Source: SG8-41 sp964521405 (GTDB taxonomy: Bacteria > Pseudomonadota > Gammaproteobacteria > Burkholderiales > SG8-41). Taken from it: a DNA stretch of 64,000 nt. Below are positions 48,446-56,244 of the stretch, in pieces. Positions within the stretch are counted from its first letter, which is position 1; the number at the start of each line of letters is the position of its first letter. The notes below the pieces were generated by a model. The model was not told the origin of the DNA. It searched no databases and saw only the letters and a list, made by a program, of their open reading frames with translations. The stretch spans positions 5,971 to 69,970 of the forward strand of contig CAZFRR010000065.1 of the NCBI GenBank assembly GCA_964521405.1. The letters run 5' to 3'. The position numbers and the translations under genes were made by a program.

Positions 48446-49808
48446 GCGGGCGGCGCGACCGCGCGCCCCGCACGCAGCACCCCAACCCCGGGTCGGGTTT
48501 GTTTCCCTCGGTTGCCCCAAGGCGCTGGTGGATTCCGAGCGCATCCTCACCGAGCTGCGCGCCGAAGGCTACCTGATCTCTCCCACTTACGAGGGCGCCG
48601 ACCTCGTCGTGGTCAATACCTGCGGCTTCATCGATTCCGCCGTCGATGAATCGCTCGGCGCGATCGGCGAGGCGCTCTCGGCCAACGGCAAGGTGATCGT
48701 CACCGGCTGCCTCGGCGCCAAGGGCGACATCGTCAGGAAAACCCACCCGCGAGTGCTCGCGGTGACCGGGCCGCATGCGACCGACGAAGTGATGCGCGCG
48801 GTCCACCGGCATCTGCCGCAACCCCCTTACGATCCGTTTGCGAGCCTGGTGCCGGTCCAGGGCATCAAGCTCACCCCGGCGCATTACGCCTATCTCAAGA
48901 TCGCCGAAGGCTGCAATCACCGCTGCACCTTCTGCATCATCCCCTCGATGCGGGGCGATCTCGTGAGCCGGCCGGTCGGAGAAGTCCTGCGGGAAGCGGA
49001 AAACCTGGTGAAAGCGGGCGTACGAGAGCTGCTCGTCATCTCGCAGGACACCAGCGCCTACGGCGTGGACGTCAAGTACCGCACCGGCTTCTGGAACGGC
49101 CGGCCGGTGAAGACGCGCATGACCGAGCTGGCCCGCGCGCTGGGCGGCCTCGGCGCGTGGGTGCGGCTGCACTACGTCTACCCCTACCCGCACGTGGACG
49201 AAGTCATCCCGCTGATGGCGGAAGGCAGATTGCTGCCCTACCTGGATGTGCCGTTCCAGCACGCAAGCCGCAGGATATTGAAGCTCATGAAGCGGCCGGC
49301 CAGCGCCGAGAATAATCTCGAGCGCATCCGCCGCTGGCGGGAGATCTGCCCGGAGATCACGCTGCGCAGCACATTCATCGCCGGCTTTCCGGGCGAGACG
49401 GCGTCCGAGTTCGAGGAATTGCTCGCTTTCCTCGAGCAAGCGCAACTCGACCGCGTCGGTTGCTTCGCCTATTCGGCGGTGGCTGGCGCCGCGGCCAACG
49501 CCCTGCCCGGCCCCGTGCCGGAAGCAGTGAAAGAAGAGCGTCGCGCCCGACTCATGAAGCTCCAGGAAAAAATCAGCGCCGGCCGGCTCCAGCGCAAAAT
49601 CGGGAAAACACTGACCGTCCTGGTGGACGAGGTCAGTGCCGGGGGTGCGGTGGCGCGCTCCAGCGCCGATGCGCCCGAAATCGACGGCGTCGTCCACGTG
49701 GCGCCCGCTGCCGGGCTGAAACCCGGCGCCTTCGCCCGGGTCCGCGTGACGCGCGCCGATACCCACGATCTGTGGGCCGAATGGGTGAGTGATTCAGTGA
49801 TTCAGTGA
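48405..49808 (+). CDS. rimO: Ribosomal protein S12 methylthiotransferase RimO
   Basis: A 467-aa radical-SAM enzyme that adds a methylthio group to Asp of ribosomal protein S12. Three MTTase_N cysteines lie in SLGCPKALVDSE, NTCGFID and VTGCLGAKGD. The radical-SAM triad is AEGCNHRCTFCIIPSMRG and the C-terminal TRAM domain is about residues 395-460. The basic N-terminal tail (AAKKKAAKASPE) overlaps phaR, so a later start is possible. The last residues (SDSVIQ) are encoded by a GTGATTCA repeat. Confidence 0.96.
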   Translation: MTAAKKKAAKASPERAARPRAPHAAPQPRVGFVSLGCPKALVDSERILTELRAEGYLISPTYEGADLVVVNTCGFIDSAVDESLGAIGEALSANGKVIVTGCLGAKGDIVRKTHPRVLAVTGPHATDEVMRAVHRHLPQPPYDPFASLVPVQGIKLTPAHYAYLKIAEGCNHRCTFCIIPSMRGDLVSRPVGEVLREAENLVKAGVRELLVISQDTSAYGVDVKYRTGFWNGRPVKTRMTELARALGGLGAWVRLHYVYPYPHVDEVIPLMAEGRLLPYLDVPFQHASRRILKLMKRPASAENNLERIRRWREICPEITLRSTFIAGFPGETASEFEELLAFLEQAQLDRVGCFAYSAVAGAAANALPGPVPEAVKEERRARLMKLQEKISAGRLQRKIGKTLTVLVDEVSAGGAVARSSADAPEIDGVVHVAPAAGLKPGAFARVRVTRADTHDLWAEWVSDSVIQ

Positions 49809-50045
49809 TTGAGTGATTGAGTGCGAGAGGCCGCGCATTCAGCATAAGGCTACTGATCACCTAAACACCCAATCACCTAATTGCGCTGTGTCACAAGATA
49901 GATTCCCTCCCCCTCGACGGGGGAGGGTTAGGGTGGGGGTGAACCGCCTCAAGATGCGCAACTTTTTCACCCCCATCCCAGCCTTCCCCCATCAAGGGGG
50001 AAGGAGTTTCTCTGGTGTTTTGTGACACAGTGCAATTAATTACCC
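49786..50045. repeat. Composite inverted repeats between rimO and dinG
   Basis: GTGATTCA and GTGATTGA units (49786-49824) face AATCACCTAA and CCCAATCAC units. AATTGCGCTGTGTCACAA (49879-49896) pairs with TTGTGACACAGTGCAATT (50019-50037). Inside is a rearranged relative of the element at 31236: CCCTCCCCCTCGACGGGGGA and CACCCCCATCCCAGCCTTCC blocks in swapped order. No gene in this gap. Confidence 0.9.
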
Positions 50046-50047
50046 AA

Positions 50048-51994
50048 TCACTGGGCGACCCGGTCGCGAACTCGCGTGGTGAAAAACGCCGCCGCCTCAT
50101 TCACGTCGCGAGTGAGCTTCATGGGCGGCAGGCTCGCCAGCACGCGCTTGCCGTAACTGCGGGTGAGGAGCCGCGGATCGCAGATCATGAGCACGCCGCG
50201 GTCGGTCTCATCCCGGATCAGCCGGCCCGCCCCCTGCTTCAGCATGATGACCGCCTCGGGCAGTTGATACTCGAAGAAGGCGCTGCGGCCCTCGCGGTTC
50301 ATCCGGTCGATGCGCGCGGCGAGCACCGGGTCGTCGGGCGATGCAAACGGCAGCTTGTCGATTACGACCAGCGACAGCGCCTCGCCGCGCACGTCCACCC
50401 CTTCCCAGAACGAGTGGCTGCCCACCAGGACCGCGTTGCCGAGATCGCGGAAGCGCACCAGCATCTCCGAGCGCGAGCCCTCGCCCTGCGTGAGTAGCGG
50501 GTAATCGAGCCCGCGGGCCTCGAATGCCTGCCGCAGCAGCTGGTAGCCGTTTCGCATCGCGCGCAGGCTGGTGAAGAGCAGAAACGCCCCGCCGCCCGCC
50601 GCCTCGATGACCGGCAACGCGGCCTCCACCACGGCCTCCGTATGTTCAGTCGTATTGGGGTCGGGCAACCGCTCGGGGATACAAAGCAGGGCCTGCTCCG
50701 TAAAGTCGTAAGGGCTCGCCCAGCTCGCGGTACGCGCTTGCTCCAGCCCCATCTGGCCGCAGTAATGCGCGAAGTCGTTGTTGACCGACAGCGTCGCGGA
50801 AGTAAAGATCCACGCCCGCGCGTCGCCTTCGATCCGGGCTCCGAAGATCTCGGCGATCGACAGCGGGGTCGAGTTGAGATGCAGGGAATGGCTGAAGAGC
50901 TCGGCCCACTTCACGCGCGCCTCGTCCACCCCGCTCCTCCAGCGCTCGAGTCCTTCCGCCAGCGTGAGCGCCCGCTGCCAGCAGCGCTTGAGGCCTTCGC
51001 TGCGCTCGGCCTGGCTTTTCAGCCGGCCGGAAAGCTGGTCCAGCGCGGACAGCACGGCGTTCAACCCGGCCTCGAAATCCTTGTCGCCCTCGAGCATGCG
51101 CGCGGGCAGTCTGCCGCTCGCCTGGCTGAACGCCAGCCGGAGGTCGCGCGCGTATTTATCCAGCGCCTGCGCCGCCTCCGGCAACGGGGCATAGTCCTTA
51201 GCCGAGGCCGCTCCTTCCAGGCGAACGTCGCGAGCGAGCCCGGTCAGCTGGGAGGTTGAGATGCTTTCGCTGAAAAAAAGAGTCGCGGTCTCGGGCAGCT
51301 GGTGCGCTTCGTCGAAAATCACCGTGTTGCTGGCGGGCAGCAGCTCGGCCACGCCTTCGTCGCGCAACGCCAGGTCGGCGAAGAACAGGTGATGGTTGAC
51401 CACCACCACCTCGGCTGCCAGCGCCTTGCGGCGCGCCTCCATGACAAAGCACTTGTCGTAGTGCGGGCACGGCGAGCCGAGGCAGTTCTCGCGCGTGGAG
51501 GTGGCATGAAACCAGGCGCCCGAACTCTCCGGCACGCTGGAGCACTCGGCCTTGTCGCCGGTCAACGTGCTGCGGGCAAAGCGCTCGATCTCACTGAGAT
51601 GCCGCACCTCCTCGCGCGTCGGCAGGCGGCCATCGTTCAACGCGCGCTCGAGATGGTAGTGGCAGACGTAGTTGGCACGGCCTTTCAGCAACGCCACCGT
51701 TACCGGCACCTTGAGCGCCTGGCGCACGGTGGGGATGTCGCGGTCGAACAGCTGGTCCTGCAGCGTCTTGGTGCCGGTGGAAATGATGACCTTGCCGCCG
51801 GACAGCAGCGCCGGCACCAGGTAGGCGACGGTCTTGCCGGTGCCGGTGCCGGCCTCGGCGACCAACTGCCCCTTCCCGGCGATGGTTTCCGCCACCGCGT
51901 GCGCCATCTCGACCTGAAACGGCCGAGCGCGGAAATCCTGCATGACCCGCGCCAGCGGCCCCGCTGCGGAAAACAGGTGGTCGAGATCGATCAA
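50048..51994 (-). CDS. ATP-dependent DNA helicase, DinG/YoaA (XPD-like) family
   Basis: A 648-aa iron-sulfur superfamily 2 helicase. Walker A VAEAGTGTGKTVAYLVPA, Fe-S region with Cys in NYVCHYHLE, AECSSV and NCLGSPCPHYDKC, DEAH box VIFDEAHQLPE, and C-terminal helicase motifs (LVGSHSFWEGVDVRG, QGAGRLIRDETDRG). It unwinds DNA 5'-3' in repair or R-loop removal. The start is likely TTG 51994 (MIDLDHLFSAAGPL), two bases after the upstream stop, with GAGGAAG nearby; the longer reading to 52120 runs antisense-like into the preceding gene. DinG and YoaA cannot be told apart here. Confidence 0.94.
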   Translation of the reverse strand: MIDLDHLFSAAGPLARVMQDFRARPFQVEMAHAVAETIAGKGQLVAEAGTGTGKTVAYLVPALLSGGKVIISTGTKTLQDQLFDRDIPTVRQALKVPVTVALLKGRANYVCHYHLERALNDGRLPTREEVRHLSEIERFARSTLTGDKAECSSVPESSGAWFHATSTRENCLGSPCPHYDKCFVMEARRKALAAEVVVVNHHLFFADLALRDEGVAELLPASNTVIFDEAHQLPETATLFFSESISTSQLTGLARDVRLEGAASAKDYAPLPEAAQALDKYARDLRLAFSQASGRLPARMLEGDKDFEAGLNAVLSALDQLSGRLKSQAERSEGLKRCWQRALTLAEGLERWRSGVDEARVKWAELFSHSLHLNSTPLSIAEIFGARIEGDARAWIFTSATLSVNNDFAHYCGQMGLEQARTASWASPYDFTEQALLCIPERLPDPNTTEHTEAVVEAALPVIEAAGGGAFLLFTSLRAMRNGYQLLRQAFEARGLDYPLLTQGEGSRSEMLVRFRDLGNAVLVGSHSFWEGVDVRGEALSLVVIDKLPFASPDDPVLAARIDRMNREGRSAFFEYQLPEAVIMLKQGAGRLIRDETDRGVLMICDPRLLTRSYGKRVLASLPPMKLTRDVNEAAAFFTTRVRDRVAQ

Positions 51995-51996
51995 GC

Positions 51997-52896
51997 TCAG
52001 CGCACTTCCTCGACTTTGACCAGCACGCGCCGGCTGTCGCGCGTCGTCGTGGTGGTGCGCCCGAATAGGACCGACTGCTGCCCGCTGGCATCCTGGCCGA
52101 TGCCGCCAATCTCCATCCATTCACCGAGCCGGCCGGAAACCGTCGTCACCACGCTCTGGACGTTCACGGCGCCCGGAACCTGCCGCGACAGCGACTCCCG
52201 CTGCGGGCTGATATCGAGCGTGACGCGATCGCCCGCGAGCCGGGGCAGCACGTAAAAGCCGGTATTGGCGTCGCGGTACTGGGTGCCCTCCACGACCTGC
52301 TCCACCACCTGCCCGTTGATGACGACGCGGCGCACCTGCCGCTCGCGCACGGGCACCGATTGGCCGACGGACACGAAGGCCTCGCGCCCCTCCATGACTC
52401 GCACCGCCTGCGTGCTGCGGTCGCTTTCCACGCGGCGATTCTCCACGGCCTGCGCACGCACCCGGTCGTCGCCTTCGCCGATGACCACGCTGCCGCCTCT
52501 CGCATCGCGGCTGCCGGGTGGAATGGTTATCCGGCCCTGCTCGCCGCCCACGCTGCCCGACACTGAGGCGGAACTGCGGCTGCGGTCGATGTCGGCATCC
52601 TGCCGCACCGTGATCAGCAGCTGCCGCGGGGCGGTGTCGATGCTGGCGAGAATGCGCTTGATCTCTTCCAGGTTGGCGGGCGTGGTGCGAACGATCAACT
52701 GGCCCTGCAAGCCGCTCACGCTGCCTTCACGCGAGAGCATCGGCTGGATGATAGGGATCACTTCCGGCGCCGTGCGGTAGCGCAACGGGATCACTTCGAG
52801 GACGGCGATCTGGGACAGAACCGCGCCAGCTGAGCAAAGCAATGCAACAGCAACGAAAATAGCGGTTGCGCGGATTGCCGAAAAAAACAGTTTCAT
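51997..52896 (-). CDS. Short secretin-like (NolW domain) exported protein
   Basis: A 299-aa protein with a signal peptide (AIFVAVALLCSAGAVLS). A secretin short NolW-type domain (about residues 35-100, LEVIPLRYRTAPEVIPIIQPM, LKRILASIDTAP-like) precedes a low-complexity Arg/Ser/Gly linker. The C-terminal part (YVLPRLAGDRVTLDISPQ, VQSVVTTVSGRLGEWMEIGG) resembles the start of a secretin barrel but is too short for a pore. Thus it may be a periplasmic pilus or secretion accessory, or a diverged secretin. It precedes dinG with two bases between, an apparent operon. No pilus or secretion genes are nearby. Confidence 0.8.
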   Translation of the reverse strand: MKLFFSAIRATAIFVAVALLCSAGAVLSQIAVLEVIPLRYRTAPEVIPIIQPMLSREGSVSGLQGQLIVRTTPANLEEIKRILASIDTAPRQLLITVRQDADIDRSRSSASVSGSVGGEQGRITIPPGSRDARGGSVVIGEGDDRVRAQAVENRRVESDRSTQAVRVMEGREAFVSVGQSVPVRERQVRRVVINGQVVEQVVEGTQYRDANTGFYVLPRLAGDRVTLDISPQRESLSRQVPGAVNVQSVVTTVSGRLGEWMEIGGIGQDASGQQSVLFGRTTTTTRDSRRVLVKVEEVR

Positions 52897-53017
52897 TTGC
52901 GACAAGATGCCTGTCTCAACGCGGATGGCCATCGCCAGTTTACGCCAGGCGAAATTGCCCCCGGCTCGTTTCAAAGCCGCCCGGGCAGGATCATCGTGGC
53001 TGGCGCACATGTGTTGT

Positions 53018-53039
53018 TAATGAGAATGATTCTTGATAG
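53018..53039 (+). promoter_or_regulatory. Fur-box-like operator upstream of fbpA
   Basis: TAATGAGAATGATTCTTGATA: two inverted half-sites TGAGAA and TTCTTGA around TGA, close to the Fur consensus GATAATGATAATCATTATC. It lies 53 bp before the fbpA ATG. A near copy is at 56209-56230. Confidence 0.75.
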
Positions 53040-53091
53040 TATTGAACTCGCAGCCCCAGTTATTCGCCAGAATATTCACCATAGCTCTTTT

Positions 53092-54129
53092 ATGATCAAA
53101 CACTTGCGTAGTATAGCCGGCTTTTTGCTGGCGCTGACATGCGTCATAGGGATGAATTCCACCAGCGCCCAGGAAAAAGTGTTGAACCTCTATTCGTCCC
53201 GCCATTACGAGACGGACGAGGCGCTCTACACCCAGTTCACCCAGCAGACCGGCATCAAGTTGAACCGCATCGAGGGCGGCGAGGACGCGCTGATCGAGCG
53301 CATCCGCAACGAGGGCGACAAGAGCCCGGCCGACGTGCTGATCACCGTGGACGCAGGCCGGCTGTGGCGCGCCGAACAACTGGGGCTGTTCCAGCCGGTC
53401 AAGTCCAGGGTGCTGGAAGCCCGCCTGCCCACCTCCTACCGTCATCCCGACGGCCTGTGGTTTGGCTACTCGGCGCGGGCGCGCATCATCGCTTACAGCA
53501 AATTGCGGGTTAAGCCCGGCGAGATTGCCAGCTACGAAGATCTAGCCAACCCGAAATGGAAAGGCAGGATCTGCACGCGCTCCGCGGGACACGTCTACAA
53601 CCTTTCGCTCATCAGTTCTCTGGTCAGTCACCTGGGCGAAGCCAGGACCGAGGAATGGGCCAGGGCCGTCGCTGCCAACCTCGCGCGCGCGCCCAAGGGC
53701 GGTGACTCCGACCAATTGAAGAGCGTGGCGGCCGGAGAATGCGATCTGGCGATCAGCAATACCTATTACTACGTCCGCCTGCTGAGATCGAGTAAACCGG
53801 ACGAGCGCGAGGTGGCGAAAAAAGTGGGCGTGATACTGCCGAACCAGAAGGACCGCGGCACACACGTCAATGTTTCAGGCGCGGGCATGCTGAAGCACGC
53901 GCCCCATAAGGAAGCCGCCATGCTCTTCCTCGAGTACCTGGCGAGCGATGAAGCGCAGAATTACTTCGCCAACGGCAATAACGAATGGCCGGTAGTGCCG
54001 ACGGTCAAGCTCGATAACGCCGCGCTCGCCACGCTCGGCAAGTTCAAGACCGACTCCCTGAATGTCGCCGCGATCGGAAAAAATCAGCCGGTCGCGCAGA
54101 AAATCGCGGACCGCTCCGGCTTCAAATGA
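53092..54129 (+). CDS. Ferric iron ABC transporter substrate-binding protein
   Basis: A 345-aa FbpA/FutA-type periplasmic iron receptor. Signal peptide (SIAGFLLALTCVIGMNSTSA), then LNLYSSRHYETDEALYTQF, GGEDALIERIRNEG, DLANPKWKGRICTRSAGH, and the Tyr-rich iron-binding block ISNTYYYVRLL. ATG 53092 is chosen; the frame is open further upstream but lacks a signal-like start. A Fur box lies 53 bp upstream. Its permease and ATPase genes lie downstream on opposite strands (54420 and 56245). Ends beside an element copy (54155-54423). Confidence 0.94.
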   Translation: MIKHLRSIAGFLLALTCVIGMNSTSAQEKVLNLYSSRHYETDEALYTQFTQQTGIKLNRIEGGEDALIERIRNEGDKSPADVLITVDAGRLWRAEQLGLFQPVKSRVLEARLPTSYRHPDGLWFGYSARARIIAYSKLRVKPGEIASYEDLANPKWKGRICTRSAGHVYNLSLISSLVSHLGEARTEEWARAVAANLARAPKGGDSDQLKSVAAGECDLAISNTYYYVRLLRSSKPDEREVAKKVGVILPNQKDRGTHVNVSGAGMLKHAPHKEAAMLFLEYLASDEAQNYFANGNNEWPVVPTVKLDNAALATLGKFKTDSLNVAAIGKNQPVAQKIADRSGFK

Positions 54130-54154
54130 TGTACCGGGGGGGCCACTCCCTTCG

Positions 54155-54423
54155 TTAGAACCGGTAACAGAATGAGTGGTCGCGGAGCAAACGAACCACC
54201 CCCACCCTGGCCCTCCCGGTCCCCCACTCCTTCCCTCTCCCCCGAAAGGGGAGAGGAAGCTCGAGCCTCCCCTCTCAGCTTGGGAGAGGGGCGAGGGGGA
54301 GGGAATGTTTATTTCCTCTCGCAGAAAAGAGTTCTCCTTCCCCCTGAGGGGGAAGAAAAAATTCCCCTTCCCCCTCAGGGGGAAGGTTGGGATGGGGGTG
54401 GTTTCACCAGTCGTTTCATTTAT
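54155..54423. repeat. About 190-bp compound palindromic element, copy B, with insertion
   Basis: On the minus strand this reads block by block like 31236-31423: GGTGAAACCACCCCCATCCC, CCTTCCCCCTGAGGGGGAAG, AGAACTCTTTTCTGCG, CATTCCCTCCCCCTC, AGGGTGGGGGTGGTTCGTTT, CGACCACTCATTCTG. Copy B has about 70 extra bp with its own GGGGAGAGG palindromes in the middle. It fills the gap between fbpA and the fbpB stop. No coding capacity. Confidence 0.9.
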
Positions 54424-56090
54424 CGTCGTTCCGCCGCGATCCGGGCGCGCATCAGGGACCGCGACAGCAGTATCAGCGGCACCACGCCCACCGCCACGAT
54501 GGTGAGCGCGGGGGCGGCCAATTCACTCAGGCGCTCGTCGCTCGCCAGGTTATAGGCATGAACCGCGAGCGTGTCGAAGTTGAACGGCCGCATCATGAAC
54601 GTCACCGGCAGCTCCTTCATCACGTCCACGAACACCATCAGCGCGGCGATCATCAGGCTCGGCATCAACAGCGGCACGTGCACTCGCATCAGTATGCCGC
54701 GGGCATTGGCGCCGAGAATGCGCGCGGCGTCATCCATGCTGGGCGTGACCTTGGCGAGCCCCGCTTCCACGCTTTGCAGCGCAACCGCCAGGAAACGCAC
54801 CAGGTAGGCGTACACCAGGGCCATCATCCCGCCGGTGAGTATCAAGCCGGTGGAGATTCCGAACAGGGATTGCAGCCAGCCTGACAGCGCGTGATCCAGC
54901 CGGGTCACGGGGATCAGGATGCCCACCGCGATCACGGCCCCGGGGACGGCATATCCCAGCGCAGCCAGGCGGTGCGCCGCGAGCCCGATGAGGTTGGCGC
55001 CGGCGCGCGCGGAGTAAGCGATCAGCAGGGCCAGGATCACGGCGCAGGCCGCCGTGACGGCGGATACCGACACGCTGTTCCAGACCAGCTTGAAGTAACG
55101 CGCGCCGAAATGGAGGTCACCGCCCGCCACCGACAGGTCGAGCAATAGGGCCGCGGGCAGGAGAAATCCGGCGGCGACCGGCACTGTGCATGCCAGCACT
55201 GCCGCACCAGCGGGCAAACCGCGCAATCGCTGCGGCACCAGGTGGCGGCGCACGGAGCGATCGTCGAATCGCGCCCGCCCGCGGCTCACGCGCTCCGCGA
55301 TCAGCACCACCGCGACAAATCCCAGCAGCGCCGCGGCCAGCTGCGCGGCGGCGATGCGATCGCCCAGCGACAACCAGGCGCGATAAATGCCGGTGGTGAA
55401 AGTGGGTAACGCGAAATACGATACGGTGCCGAAATCGGCAAGCGTCTCCATCAATGCCAGCGTCACACCCGCCGCGATACCCGGCCGGGCGAGCGGCAGC
55501 GCCAGCCTGAAAAAACTCCGCCACGGGCCGTAGCCCAGGCTGCGGCCGGCCTCGATCATCCCCGCCGCCTGTTCCAGGAACGCGGCGCGGGCCAGCAGAT
55601 AGACGTAAGGATAGAAAACGAATGAAAAAATGACCGCGGCGCCGCCGAGCGAGCGCACCTCGGGAAACCAGTATTCCCTGGGGCCCCATCCGAACCAGGC
55701 GCGCAACCCGGTCTGCACCGGCCCGGTGAACTGGAAAAAATCGGTATAGGCATAGGCCATGACGTAGGCCGGAACCGCGAGCGGCAGGATCAGCGCCCAT
55801 TCGAAGAAACCGTGCCCCGGAAAACGGCACATCGTCGTCAGCCAGGCCGTGGCGACACCGATCGCTGTCACGCCCATGCCGACCCACAGCATGAGCCACA
55901 GTGTGTTGACGATGTACTCCGGCAGCACGGTCGCCGCGAGGTGCGCCCAGGTCTCGCCACTGGGCGTGAAAACGCTGCCCAGCACGACCACGACCGGCAC
56001 CGCCAGCACAGCGGCTGCCACACTGGCCAGGAGCGACAAGGTATTCCAACCCCGCCCCCGATATGCGGACTTATCCTCTATCGAACTCAT
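54420..56090 (-). CDS. Ferric iron ABC transporter permease, fused two-domain type
   Basis: A 556-aa inner-membrane permease with about 12 helices arranged as two homologous six-helix halves, as in FbpB/AfuB. Features: N-terminal LASVAAAVLAVPVVVVLGSV, VPAYVMAYAYTDFFQFTGP, EAA-like coupling loops EAGRSLGYGPWRSFFRLALPLARPGI and DAARILGANARGILMRVHVPLL. It forms the channel for FbpA-delivered iron with FbpC. Divergent from fbpC and convergent with fbpA, so the three genes are split into three transcripts. The helix order was judged by eye. Confidence 0.93.
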   Translation of the reverse strand: MSSIEDKSAYRGRGWNTLSLLASVAAAVLAVPVVVVLGSVFTPSGETWAHLAATVLPEYIVNTLWLMLWVGMGVTAIGVATAWLTTMCRFPGHGFFEWALILPLAVPAYVMAYAYTDFFQFTGPVQTGLRAWFGWGPREYWFPEVRSLGGAAVIFSFVFYPYVYLLARAAFLEQAAGMIEAGRSLGYGPWRSFFRLALPLARPGIAAGVTLALMETLADFGTVSYFALPTFTTGIYRAWLSLGDRIAAAQLAAALLGFVAVVLIAERVSRGRARFDDRSVRRHLVPQRLRGLPAGAAVLACTVPVAAGFLLPAALLLDLSVAGGDLHFGARYFKLVWNSVSVSAVTAACAVILALLIAYSARAGANLIGLAAHRLAALGYAVPGAVIAVGILIPVTRLDHALSGWLQSLFGISTGLILTGGMMALVYAYLVRFLAVALQSVEAGLAKVTPSMDDAARILGANARGILMRVHVPLLMPSLMIAALMVFVDVMKELPVTFMMRPFNFDTLAVHAYNLASDERLSELAAPALTIVAVGVVPLILLSRSLMRARIAAERR

Positions 56091-56208
56091 CTTCCGTTCC
56101 GGCTCAAATCAAATCCAGCCTGCTAATAGGGCCTATCGCGTTGCTCGGCCCTTTGACTCGCGTAATAGTCTTAAAATCAATGGGTTCATTCTACCCCCCA
56201 TCCATGAC

Positions 56209-56230
56209 AATGAGAATGCTTCTTGTTAAC
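56209..56230. promoter_or_regulatory. Fur-box-like operator between fbpB and fbpC
   Basis: CAATGAGAATGCTTCTTGTTA: inverted half-sites AATGAGAA and TTCTTGTT around TGC. It lies 15 bp before the fbpC ATG and between the divergent fbpB and fbpC, so one site could control both. Compare 53018-53039. Confidence 0.75.
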
Positions 56231-56232
56231 TG

Positions 56233-56238
56233 TATAAT
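56233..56238 (+). promoter_or_regulatory. -10 box of fbpC, leaderless position
   Basis: TATAAT in CTGTATAATTGG. Only 6 bases separate it from the ATG at 56245, so transcription would start at or next to the initiation codon. The Fur box immediately upstream would overlap the -35 region. Confidence 0.65.
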
Positions 56239-56244
56239 TGGGGT

